Assembly: GCA_027482985.1 (NCBI GenBank)
Contig: JAIXVO010000152.1
Location: forward strand, 1-6,629
DNA length: 6,629 bases
Source of the DNA: Cyanobacteriota bacterium
GTDB lineage: Bacteria > Cyanobacteriota > Cyanobacteriia > Leptolyngbyales > Leptolyngbyaceae
Direction of reading: 5' to 3'
Shown: in pieces, positions 1-5,742 of the stretch
Layout: the number at the start of each line of letters is the position of its first letter
How positions within the stretch are numbered: the stretch's first letter is position 1
Notes under the pieces: generated by a model
What the model was told of the DNA's origin: nothing
The model's input: the letters and a program-made list of their open reading frames with translations, nothing else
The model's database searches: none
Translations under genes and position numbers: made by a program

Positions 1-38
1 CCCCAACCCCCCTTCTGCCGTGTGCCTTAAACTCAGAA

Positions 39-59
39 AGCAAGGGTTTGCTCAGGAGG
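39..59 (+). promoter_or_regulatory. Shine-Dalgarno site preceded by a small hairpin
   Basis: AGGAGG at 54-59 is a strong ribosome binding site, 9 nt before the ATG at 69, and it fixes the start of the small gene. Just upstream, AGCAA (39-43) and TTGCT (48-52) can pair around a GGGT loop, ending one base before the AGGAGG. The site is seen directly. Any effect of the hairpin on translation is inference, and a 5-bp stem may be chance. Confidence 0.5.
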
Positions 60-68
60 ACTGTCTAG

Positions 69-260
69 ATGCAGGGAGAAGCGTGGTATGTCGTGAAGCA
101 GGCGACGGGGGCGTGTGAAATTGTTCCAGCGAGTGAATATATGCCGCCGGATGTCGCTGATTCTGACTTGGAAACGCATTGGGGGCCGTATCCCACGCAA
201 GGGGACGCGATCGCGCGGCGGGTGGGCTTAATTCGGGCGGGGAAATGTAAACCGGTTTAA
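69..260 (+). CDS. Small conserved cyanobacterial protein of unknown function (63 aa)
   Basis: The ATG at 69 follows AGGAGG at 54-59 with ideal spacing, and the frame ends in TAA. The product has no signal peptide or membrane segment. It begins with a WYVVKQATG stretch (residues 7-15), has an acidic, variable middle, and ends with WGPY (38-41) and AIARRVGLIRAGKC (47-60). From memory, this N- and C-terminal pattern recurs in short cyanobacterial proteins. Some databases label such proteins as transposase-related, but 63 residues cannot hold a DDE catalytic domain and nothing here resembles one. A HIP1 site (207-214) lies inside the gene. It converges on the ubiG-like gene with a 35-bp gap. The function is unknown. 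It is probably a real gene because of the strong ribosome binding site and the conserved tail. Confidence 0.8.
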   Translation: MQGEAWYVVKQATGACEIVPASEYMPPDVADSDLETHWGPYPTQGDAIARRVGLIRAGKCKPV

Positions 261-295
261 TGCCATGCCGCCATGATGAGCAGGGTTGATTGGGC

Positions 296-1033
296 TTAAG
301 CTTTCACTGCTTTGCCGATATACATAATGGTGGTGTCGGCATTGAGACGGACGTTAAATTGTCCGGTGCGGCGATAGTCCAAATAGGTCTGGATGTGTTC
401 TTTGAGGGTGGAGCCAAACAGGTTGAAGCCCGTGATGTCGAGGTTTTGGAAGCCGAGCGATCGCAGGCTTTGTGAAAGCTCGGCGGGGGGAATGAACTGT
501 TGCCAATCGTGAATGCCACGGGGAATTTCGTGGAGCAGGTCTTCCAGTAACCAGATCATGATCAATTTGGCTTTGAGGGTGCGATTGATCGTGTCGAAAC
601 AAAAGGTGCCGCTCGGTTTGAGGACACGGTGAATGGCTTGGAGGGTTTGTTGCAGGTCAGCAACATGTTCTAAGACATCGACACAGGTGACGACATCAAA
701 GCTGGCAGGCGCAAAGGGGAGATGTTCTGCTGGAGCGGCGAGATAGGCGATCTTCAGGTTTGCTAGTAGCGCGTGCTGTTGAGCCGCCTCAATGCACGCC
801 AGGGATTGATCCACGCCTGTGACGATCGCTCCCCGTCGCGCCAAAAATTCACAGGTAAAACCGCCCCCACAGCCCACATCTAGCACCCGTAGCCCTTGCC
901 AGTGGGGAATATGGCGATCGAAATACGCAAACCGGGGCGGGTTCAAGTAACTTAGAGCATAGACTTGAGCTTCTGGTTGCCACCACTCGGTTGCCCAGCG
1001 ATCGTAAAAACTCAGATCATTCTTTTGCTTCAT
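296..1033 (-). CDS. ubiG: UbiG-like class I SAM-dependent methyltransferase
   Basis: This 245-residue product has nearly the length of E. coli UbiG (about 240), the O-methyltransferase of ubiquinone synthesis. Visible UbiG traits are the YDRWATEWWQP opening (10-20), SAM-binding motif I VLDVGCGGG (50-58), the acidic end of strand 2 at D75, VDVLEHV (118-124), FDTINRT (146-152) and GIHDWQQFIPPAEL (173-186). No signal peptide or membrane segment is seen. Cyanobacteria make plastoquinone and phylloquinone rather than ubiquinone, so the real substrate is uncertain and the name reflects homology only. A prenyl-quinone or another small acceptor is possible. The ATG lies just before the conserved YDRWA block, which supports this start. 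No clear Shine-Dalgarno is present, and only 6 bp separate it from the divergent glycosyltransferase start, so its promoter must lie inside that gene. Confidence 0.85.
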   Translation of the reverse strand: MKQKNDLSFYDRWATEWWQPEAQVYALSYLNPPRFAYFDRHIPHWQGLRVLDVGCGGGFTCEFLARRGAIVTGVDQSLACIEAAQQHALLANLKIAYLAAPAEHLPFAPASFDVVTCVDVLEHVADLQQTLQAIHRVLKPSGTFCFDTINRTLKAKLIMIWLLEDLLHEIPRGIHDWQQFIPPAELSQSLRSLGFQNLDITGFNLFGSTLKEHIQTYLDYRRTGQFNVRLNADTTIMYIGKAVKA

Positions 1034-1039
1034 TGACTT

Positions 1040-1798
1040 ATGACTTGTCGTGTTTCGATTATTATTCCGACCTTCAATGAGGCGACGCGGTTGGGGCGCA
1101 CATTAAGGTGCTTGAGTATTTTAGAGCCACCCGCTTGGGAAATTATCGTCGTCGATGGGGGCAGTCAGGATGAGACGATCGCGATCGCCCAGGAATTCGC
1201 CCAAACTGACCTGCAAGCTGTGCCCATGACGACCCTCAAACTGGCAGAAGCACAGCGATCGCGGCAACTGAATCGCGGTGCGGAAGTAGCCACAGGAGAC
1301 GTGTTGTGTTTTCTCCATGCCGATACGCTGGTGCCGGATGATCTGGTGCAGGTGATGGATCAGACCTTGCGCGATGAACATGTGGCGGCGGGGGGCTTTG
1401 TCTCGCTGATGACCGGATCGCAAACCACGCGCTGGTCAGTCTCGCTGCACAATTGGTTGAAAACCTACTATGCCCCTTTGCTCTTTCGTCCCGCCAAATT
1501 TTTCAAGGGATTGCGTTTATTATTTGGCGATCAGGTGATGTTTTGTCGGCGGGCAGATTTTGAGTGCTGCGGTGGCTTTGATCCTAAATTGCCAATTATG
1601 GAAGAAGCCGATCTCTGTCTCAAACTCGTGAAATTTGGCCGCATTCGGCAGGTGAATCGGGTGGTGCAATCGAGCGATCGCCGGGTCGCCAAATGGGGCA
1701 CGGGGAAAGCGACCATGATTTACTTGAGTATTGGTTTCCTTTGGGGCATCGGTGTTTCCCCCCGCTTCCTAAAACGCTTCTACCAAGACGTGCGTTAA
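1040..1798 (+). CDS. Family 2 glycosyltransferase, TIGR04283 type
   Basis: This 252-residue GT-A fold glycosyltransferase has the nucleotide-binding opening SIIIPTFNEA (6-15), VVDGGSQD (37-44), AQRSRQLNRGA (71-81) and FLHADT (91-96), which holds the metal-binding Asp of the DXD-like site. Further on come FGDQ (162-165), the acidic pair E188-E189 in PIMEEADL, and the SSDRR segment (211-215). The RxRQxNxGA, HADT, GDQ and MEE order matches TIGR04283, a family first named for radical-SAM/selenodomain association and later tied in annotations to arsenosugar synthesis. None of those partner genes is visible here, so the sugar donor and acceptor are unknown. A hydrophobic stretch near 226-239 may contact the membrane. 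The start sits immediately before the conserved first strand, without a recognisable ribosome binding site. It converges on the DUF547 gene with a 10-bp gap. Confidence 0.85.
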   Translation: MTCRVSIIIPTFNEATRLGRTLRCLSILEPPAWEIIVVDGGSQDETIAIAQEFAQTDLQAVPMTTLKLAEAQRSRQLNRGAEVATGDVLCFLHADTLVPDDLVQVMDQTLRDEHVAAGGFVSLMTGSQTTRWSVSLHNWLKTYYAPLLFRPAKFFKGLRLLFGDQVMFCRRADFECCGGFDPKLPIMEEADLCLKLVKFGRIRQVNRVVQSSDRRVAKWGTGKATMIYLSIGFLWGIGVSPRFLKRFYQDVR

Positions 1799-1808
1799 CT
1801 CTCCAGTT

Positions 1809-2534
1809 CTAATCTTGTTGATTCAATTGCCAACTATAAGGGAGATACTGGATTGGGGTTTGATCATTCAAAGAAGACTGATCAGAAAGATAGGTTTGAA
1901 TATACACCGGCATTGATGTTGCCACTTTGAGAAAATCTTTTTCGTACCATTTAAAGATTTTGCTGCAATACAAAACATTGGTTTGGGCATCGTATCTCAC
2001 CTTTTCAGGATTGTTGATAAAGCGAGTCGCATCTGCGGCGAGTTGGGCTTGCACTTGCGCTGGGAAATAGGCTTCCCGCCGGAGCAACGGACATCCCAGT
2101 GAGGCACAAACCAGCGCAAAATGAATCCTCGGTTCAGTGAATTGAGTGCGCAAAATGCCATGCTCGATCGCATTCAAACTCAAATTTTGCCCCTTGAGTG
2201 AGTAAATCGAGCGGGTAAAAAATCGCCAAAACGCTAGCCAATTAGGGACACCTAAAATCTTGGGTTGAATTGACTCAATGGGATATTGTTGCAAGACTTG
2301 CGCGATCGTCAGCGCATTATACAAATTCAGCCAGAATGCTAATTGGGTATCGGTGGAGACGCGATCGCCCTTTGCGATCATCCCCCCTGCCTGCCCCTCA
2401 ACCTCCCTGGCAACAGCCTGCAACCACTGTTGCAACGGTTTTTCAGCCTGCTGTTTCCAGGCTGCATAATCGACCCGTCCGCGATCATCCACATACCTGT
2501 GCAGCCACTCATTCCAGGGATTCAAGTCCATCAT
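1809..2534 (-). CDS. DUF547 domain protein
   Basis: This 241-residue product carries the DUF547 hallmarks in order: FWLNLYNALTI (67-77), SLNAIEHGILR (119-129), the family signature HFALVCASLGCP (138-149) with two cysteines, FINNPEKV (172-179) and SKIFKWYEKDF (191-201). It ends with LPYSW (231-235). The domain fills nearly the whole protein. Many bacterial relatives are exported, but no signal peptide is seen here, so a cytoplasmic location is likely. The biochemical role of DUF547 is unknown to me; conserved Cys, His and Glu residues suggest a catalytic or metal site, which is inference. Two ATGs are adjacent (2534 and 2531). AGGAG (2541-2545 on the plus strand, read as its complement) lies 6 nt before the first, so the first is preferred. 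A HIP1 site is at 2361-2368. Confidence 0.88.
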   Translation of the reverse strand: MMDLNPWNEWLHRYVDDRGRVDYAAWKQQAEKPLQQWLQAVAREVEGQAGGMIAKGDRVSTDTQLAFWLNLYNALTIAQVLQQYPIESIQPKILGVPNWLAFWRFFTRSIYSLKGQNLSLNAIEHGILRTQFTEPRIHFALVCASLGCPLLRREAYFPAQVQAQLAADATRFINNPEKVRYDAQTNVLYCSKIFKWYEKDFLKVATSMPVYIQTYLSDQSSLNDQTPIQYLPYSWQLNQQD

Positions 2535-2585
2535 CGTCTACTCCTACGGGTCGTTGTTGCTGGCTGATGTGCTTGGCTACAAATG

Positions 2586-2613
2586 TCTATATTATCGGCG
2601 CAGGAGCACCCAA
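2586..2613 (-). promoter_or_regulatory. Possible promoter for the DUF547 gene
   Basis: On the minus strand TTGGGT (2613-2608) and TATAGA (2591-2586) lie 16 bp apart, about 50 bp before the DUF547 start. Both hexamers match the sigma-70 consensus only partly (3/6 and 4/6), so this is a weak prediction. Position and AT-richness are the main support. Confidence 0.28.
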
Positions 2614-2628
2614 TAGCTCTGAAGATTG

Positions 2629-2640
2629 AGTGATGTCACT
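2629..2640. promoter_or_regulatory. Short perfect inverted repeat, possible operator
   Basis: AGTGA (2629-2633) and TCACT (2636-2640) are perfect inverted arms around TG. The element lies between the divergent DUF547 and fic genes, just upstream of the proposed DUF547 -35 box. The arms resemble a TGA-type regulator half-site, but the 2-bp spacing does not fit the CRP/NtcA layout. Function is inference and a chance match is possible. Confidence 0.22.
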
Positions 2641-2662
2641 TGTTCATTTGTATCGTGCAGTT

Positions 2663-2718
2663 CTTGAGATATTTGTCAGTAGTTAATATGCAGCTAATGT
2701 CATGCGACAAACTTCAAG
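2663..2718. repeat. Nested imperfect dyad upstream of fic
   Basis: Outer arms CTTGA (2663-2667) and TCAAG (2714-2718) enclose inner arms TTTGTC (2672-2677) and GACAAA (2706-2711), giving 11 paired positions over 56 bp with a small asymmetric gap of 4 and 2 bases. It lies just before the proposed fic promoter at 2736-2744, so it would act on DNA (as a regulator site) rather than in the fic mRNA. The arms are seen; the function is inferred. Confidence 0.3.
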
Positions 2719-2735
2719 TCGTGGAAAATGGTGAG

Positions 2736-2744
2736 TGCTAAACT
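2736..2744 (+). promoter_or_regulatory. Possible extended -10 promoter for fic
   Basis: TG, one base, then TAAACT (2739-2744) forms an extended -10 element, 28 bp before the fic ATG. No convincing -35 box lies 16-18 bp upstream, which an extended -10 can tolerate. Four of six -10 bases match consensus, so this is a tentative call. Confidence 0.3.
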
Positions 2745-2772
2745 AGCTTTAGATTAATGTGAGAAAGCATTT

Positions 2773-4242
2773 ATGATGTGGGCACCGATAGAGGATTTAC
2801 CATCAAACTGGTGGGATTTAGCCAGTACTGAGTTACCGCCTCTAGTAACGGTTTGGAACGAGCAAGCAGATCGGTTACGCCAGTCTGGTGAATTTCAGTC
2901 TTTCAGTGAGAAACTCCGCAGAGAAATAGCAATTGAAACTGGGATAATAGAGCGTTTATATACAATTGATCGCGGAATTACTCGTTTACTCATCGAACAG
3001 GGAATCAACGAGGCATTGATTCCTGGTGACGCAACAGATCGTCCTGTGAGACAAGTCGTTTCACTGATTAAGGATCAAGAAGCGGCAATTGAGGGATTAT
3101 TTGATTTTGTTGGCGGGCAGAGAACACTATCAACTTCTTATGTTAAACAATTACATCAACTGCTAACTCAGAGCCAAGACAGTACAGAGGCTCTAGATCC
3201 ACTAACAGGCAAGATATTTCGGGTCTCTTTAATCAAAGGAGATTGGAAACGACAACCTAACAATCCTTTGAGACAAAACGGCACGATTCATGAGTACTGT
3301 CCGCCTGAACAAGTCGCATCTGAGATGGATGCATTGATCGCCCTACATCATCGACATCGCGATCAACACATTCCGCCTGAAATTGAATCAGCGTGGCTCC
3401 ATCATCGATTTACACAGATTCATCCATTTCAGGATGGTAACGGTCGTGTTGCTCGTTGTTTAGCTAGTCTAGTATTCATCCAAGCGAATTGGTTTCCGCT
3501 AGTACTGACTCGTGATGATCGAGCAGTTTATATTGAAGCTTTAGAGACAGCAGATCAAGGTAATTTGTCTGCTTTAGTGAATTTATTTGCAAAAAGCCAA
3601 AAGCAGGCTTTCTTAAGAAGTCTTGGTCTGTCAGAACAAGTTTTATCAGAGTCGCGACGAACACAAGTTATTATTTCTTCGATCGCGGATAAGTTTAAAC
3701 AAAATCAGGCGGCATCACTTCAAGAACGGTGTAAAAGAGTTGAAAATTTTGCTGCGACCTTATTTGATATTGCTTCTGGTCGATTAACTGACGTGGCAGA
3801 GGAGATTAAGTTATCCGTTCAAAATTTTGTGAATGATGCTGCGATCTTCACTGTTCTCGCTCCTGCTGGTGATTCGCGTTCGTACTACCACCGCTATCAG
3901 GTTGTAAAAATAGCTCAAGATTTGAAATATTTTGCTAATCTCCGAAACTATCACACCTGGATTCAACTAGTAATCAATGTAGAGACATCATCAACAATCA
4001 TTCTTCTTTCGTTTCATGCTCTTGGGCATGAATATCGAGGACTATTAGTGTGTACTGCTTGCGCTTATCATAGAGATAATACTGAGGAAGGCGAAAGCAA
4101 TATTAACGAAATTGAAAAATTAACAGATTCTCCATTTCAATTTTCTTACGCAGACGAGCAAGAGAATTTGGTGGAGCGCTTTAGAAAGTGGTTAGAAGAT
4201 GTTATTCTGACTGGCCTAGAATATTGGAACAAAAGCATTTAG
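2773..4242 (+). CDS. Fic-domain protein (predicted AMP-transferase) with unassigned C-terminal region
   Basis: Fic enzymes usually move AMP from ATP to a target hydroxyl. The 489-residue product has the full active-site motif HPFQDGNGRVAR (217-228), with catalytic H217, acidic D221 and the phosphate-binding arginines R225 and R228. The preceding segment LIKGDWKRQPNN (153-164) and EYCPPEQVASEM (174-185) fits the target-binding flap and the helix leading into the motif. Near the N-terminus, T56-G-I-I-E60-R61 aligns with the self-inhibitory motif (S/T)xxxE(G/N), so this is probably a class II Fic protein regulated in cis, though the final Gly/Asn is Arg. Residues from about 290 to 489 form a second region I cannot name; it ends in the tryptophan-containing helix RFRKWLED. 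No membrane segment or signal peptide is seen. ATGATG gives two possible starts, with only a weak GAG 9 nt upstream. Sample GC (32-53% in 60-base blocks) is below that of its neighbours, suggesting transfer. There is no adjacent antitoxin gene. Confidence 0.88.
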   Translation: MMWAPIEDLPSNWWDLASTELPPLVTVWNEQADRLRQSGEFQSFSEKLRREIAIETGIIERLYTIDRGITRLLIEQGINEALIPGDATDRPVRQVVSLIKDQEAAIEGLFDFVGGQRTLSTSYVKQLHQLLTQSQDSTEALDPLTGKIFRVSLIKGDWKRQPNNPLRQNGTIHEYCPPEQVASEMDALIALHHRHRDQHIPPEIESAWLHHRFTQIHPFQDGNGRVARCLASLVFIQANWFPLVLTRDDRAVYIEALETADQGNLSALVNLFAKSQKQAFLRSLGLSEQVLSESRRTQVIISSIADKFKQNQAASLQERCKRVENFAATLFDIASGRLTDVAEEIKLSVQNFVNDAAIFTVLAPAGDSRSYYHRYQVVKIAQDLKYFANLRNYHTWIQLVINVETSSTIILLSFHALGHEYRGLLVCTACAYHRDNTEEGESNINEIEKLTDSPFQFSYADEQENLVERFRKWLEDVILTGLEYWNKSI

Positions 4243-4357
4243 ACATTTAGATGGTCAAAGTGGAATTGTGCGTAGCACATACAAAAATAGATAAAGCACA
4301 CATTTGAGACAGCTTGATGTGGATACAGAGATCGCCTACCAGTGCTGATTCTGACTA

Positions 4358-5296
4358 TTATCCAAACAAATTTAGGTTGAGCGATCGCGTTAGTTTTTCC
4401 AGCAGAAAGAGGCTGGCGATCGAATTACCAGCATCATCGAGGGCAGGGCTATAGCTGGCGATCGCGCCTGTGCGGGGGACGACCGCCAGAAGCGCCCCAC
4501 TCACGCCAGACTTCGCGGGTACACCCACCTTCACCGCCCACTCACCGGACGCTTCATAGAGGCCGCAGGTCAACATCAGGGCATTGACGATTTGCTGGTG
4601 GGTGCGATCGATGTGGGGATGGGGACAGGCAAGTAACATGCCGATCCGCGCCAAATCTTCGACGGTGCCGGAAAGACAACAAATGTGATTGTAGGTATCC
4701 AGCGCCAAATCGACCGAGGTCAGATAACCCGCCTCGCCCATCATCGTCGCCAGGGTGCGATTCGTTTCGTTGCCCACCGATCGCACACTGGTCAACATGT
4801 CTTGATCCAGCCCAAAGTTTGCCCCGGATAACTGATTCAACCATTGACAGAGATGGGCACACCGACTGGTGCCATCCTGCCCCAACAGACGATCCGCCAG
4901 GGCGATCGCGCCACTGTTGATCATCGGGTTGCGGGGAAAGCCCTGATCATCCGAGAGTTGGGCGATCGCGTGAAACGGTTGGTCAGACGGCTGCATCCCC
5001 ACTTTGGCAAACACCGCCTCTGTGCCCAATTGCTCTAGTAAAAACAGCAACACAAACGGCTTGACCACGCTCATCAGGGCAAACTGTTGTTTCGTTGCTC
5101 CGATCGCGCACGTCTGCCCATTACTCAACTGCACCTGCACCGCTAACCAGCGCCGATTCACTGCCGCCAACCGGGGAATATAAGTGGGAATCCGTCCACC
5201 GTCCGCCTGCGATCGGGCTTCAAAGAACCACTGCTCTAGGGTTGCCTGAATTAACCCCTGAGTTGGTTGCTGAGGGTCTTGCAACGGAGAATTCAC
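4358..5296 (-). CDS. glsA: Serine-type glutaminase
   Basis: Glutaminase hydrolyses L-glutamine to glutamate and ammonia in the cytoplasm. The 312-residue product has the usual length and the beta-lactamase-like fold signatures: nucleophile S76 and K79 in LMSVVKPF, NPMINSGA (123-130), NETNR (176-180), Y202 in the DTYNH block, CGLYEASGEWA (244-254) and GVPAKSGVSGALLAVVP (258-274). SVVK replaces the SISK form of the E. coli enzymes but keeps both catalytic residues. The start is GTG at 5296; AGGT lies 6 nt before it, and the next in-frame upstream codon signal is the ccmK4 stop. The gene follows ccmK4 after 21 bp in the same frame, so co-transcription and translational coupling are likely. Four HIP1 sites (4381, 4458, 4902, 4962) mark it as long-resident DNA. 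No NtcA-type GTAN8TAC site was seen near the start. Confidence 0.93.
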   Translation of the reverse strand: MNSPLQDPQQPTQGLIQATLEQWFFEARSQADGGRIPTYIPRLAAVNRRWLAVQVQLSNGQTCAIGATKQQFALMSVVKPFVLLFLLEQLGTEAVFAKVGMQPSDQPFHAIAQLSDDQGFPRNPMINSGAIALADRLLGQDGTSRCAHLCQWLNQLSGANFGLDQDMLTSVRSVGNETNRTLATMMGEAGYLTSVDLALDTYNHICCLSGTVEDLARIGMLLACPHPHIDRTHQQIVNALMLTCGLYEASGEWAVKVGVPAKSGVSGALLAVVPRTGAIASYSPALDDAGNSIASLFLLEKLTRSLNLNLFG

Positions 5297-5317
5297 CTGC
5301 TTACCTGATGACTGAGC

Positions 5318-5677
5318 TTAGGGTCTGGGTTGGTTACTGGGGGCACCCAACAGCGGTCGCCCTTCCACCGCCATCCGGAACCGTTCCACCTCTTCACTAA
5401 AGCCAATCGGTAACACCGCTTCCACGTTTTCATGGGGATTGGGGATAATCACCCAGGTTTCTACCGTGCCCCCTTCCACTTTGCTGGCTGCGTCCACACC
5501 CGCTTCGACGGCTCGCTTCACTTCCGACACATCGCCTCGAATATTCACGGTAAACCGAGCACTCCCAGCCCGGAGATAGCCCACTAATGTAATCCGTCCG
5601 GCTTTGACCATCGCATCAGCCGCAGCTAATACCGCCGGAAAACCCTTTGTTTCAATCGAACCAACCGCTTGCGGCAT
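5318..5677 (-). CDS. ccmK4: Carboxysome shell protein CcmK4
   Basis: This 119-residue single BMC-domain protein forms hexamers that tile the flat facets of the beta-carboxysome. It opens with AVGSIETKGFPAVLAAADAM (4-23), followed by VKAGRITLVGY (24-34), the pore-lining loop RAGSAR (36-41), NIRGDV (45-50) and TWVIIPNPHENV (74-85). The GSIET start and the RAGSAR pore match CcmK4 rather than CcmK3. The C-terminal tail after the domain is a little longer than in Synechocystis CcmK4. The frame is open back to 5716, but the ATG at 5677 is chosen: GGGAG lies 7 nt before it, and the extra 13 residues (MLGCLLLLDGRLV) are absent from the family. It follows ccmK3 by 64 bp and precedes glsA by 21 bp, apparently as one transcript. 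No HIP1 site lies inside. Confidence 0.95.
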   Translation of the reverse strand: MPQAVGSIETKGFPAVLAAADAMVKAGRITLVGYLRAGSARFTVNIRGDVSEVKRAVEAGVDAASKVEGGTVETWVIIPNPHENVEAVLPIGFSEEVERFRMAVEGRPLLGAPSNQPRP

Positions 5678-5684
5678 GACTAGT

Positions 5685-5689
5685 CTCCC
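5685..5689 (-). promoter_or_regulatory. Ribosome binding site that sets the ccmK4 start
   Basis: The minus strand reads GGGAG here, 7 nt before the ATG at 5677. This supports the shorter 119-residue CcmK4 over the 132-residue reading that begins at 5716, which would also run through this site. Confidence 0.7.
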
Positions 5690-5718
5690 ATCCAATAACA
5701 ATAAACAGCCCAACAACG

Positions 5719-5742
5719 AACCGCGTTTGTCGCACGCAGGTT
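5719..5742 (-). promoter_or_regulatory. Intercistronic hairpin between ccmK3 and ccmK4
   Basis: In the minus-strand mRNA, AACC, a bulged U, then GCGU pair with ACGC and GGUU around a 7-base GCGACAA loop, giving 8 pairs with one bulge. The stem begins on the last base of the ccmK3 stop codon and ends 41 nt before the ccmK4 ATG. It is followed by a U-rich but interrupted stretch, so it is not a canonical intrinsic terminator. A role in mRNA processing, partial termination or 3' end protection of ccmK3 is inference. Confidence 0.5.

Noticed and set aside
156..168. 13-bp direct repeat GCTGATTCTGACT, also at 4344-4356, as a possible insertion or attachment site
   Set aside because: One copy is inside the small coding gene, the pair does not flank a single element, and about 0.3 such matches are expected by chance in a window of this size.
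2270..2629. 119-codon plus-strand frame antisense to the DUF547 gene
   Set aside because: Low-complexity, Arg/Ser/Pro/Thr-rich product with no family features, overlapping a clear DUF547 gene; only its last 20 codons are outside that gene and are listed separately.
4267..4279. TGTGC-GTA-GCACA hairpin after fic as a terminator
   Set aside because: The stem is only 5 bp and is followed by an A-rich run on the plus strand rather than a T run, so it does not fit an intrinsic terminator for fic; it is also too far from glsA in the correct orientation.
4261..4357. Search for an antitoxin or partner gene next to fic
   Set aside because: No open frame with a start, ribosome binding site and protein-like composition was found in the flanks, and the inhibitory motif lies inside the Fic protein itself.
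5678..5716. N-terminal extension of CcmK4 (MLGCLLLLDGRLV) from an upstream ATG
   Set aside because: CcmK4 proteins start near the AVGSIET block, and GGGAG lies 7 nt before the internal ATG at 5677. The extension also overlaps the spacer.
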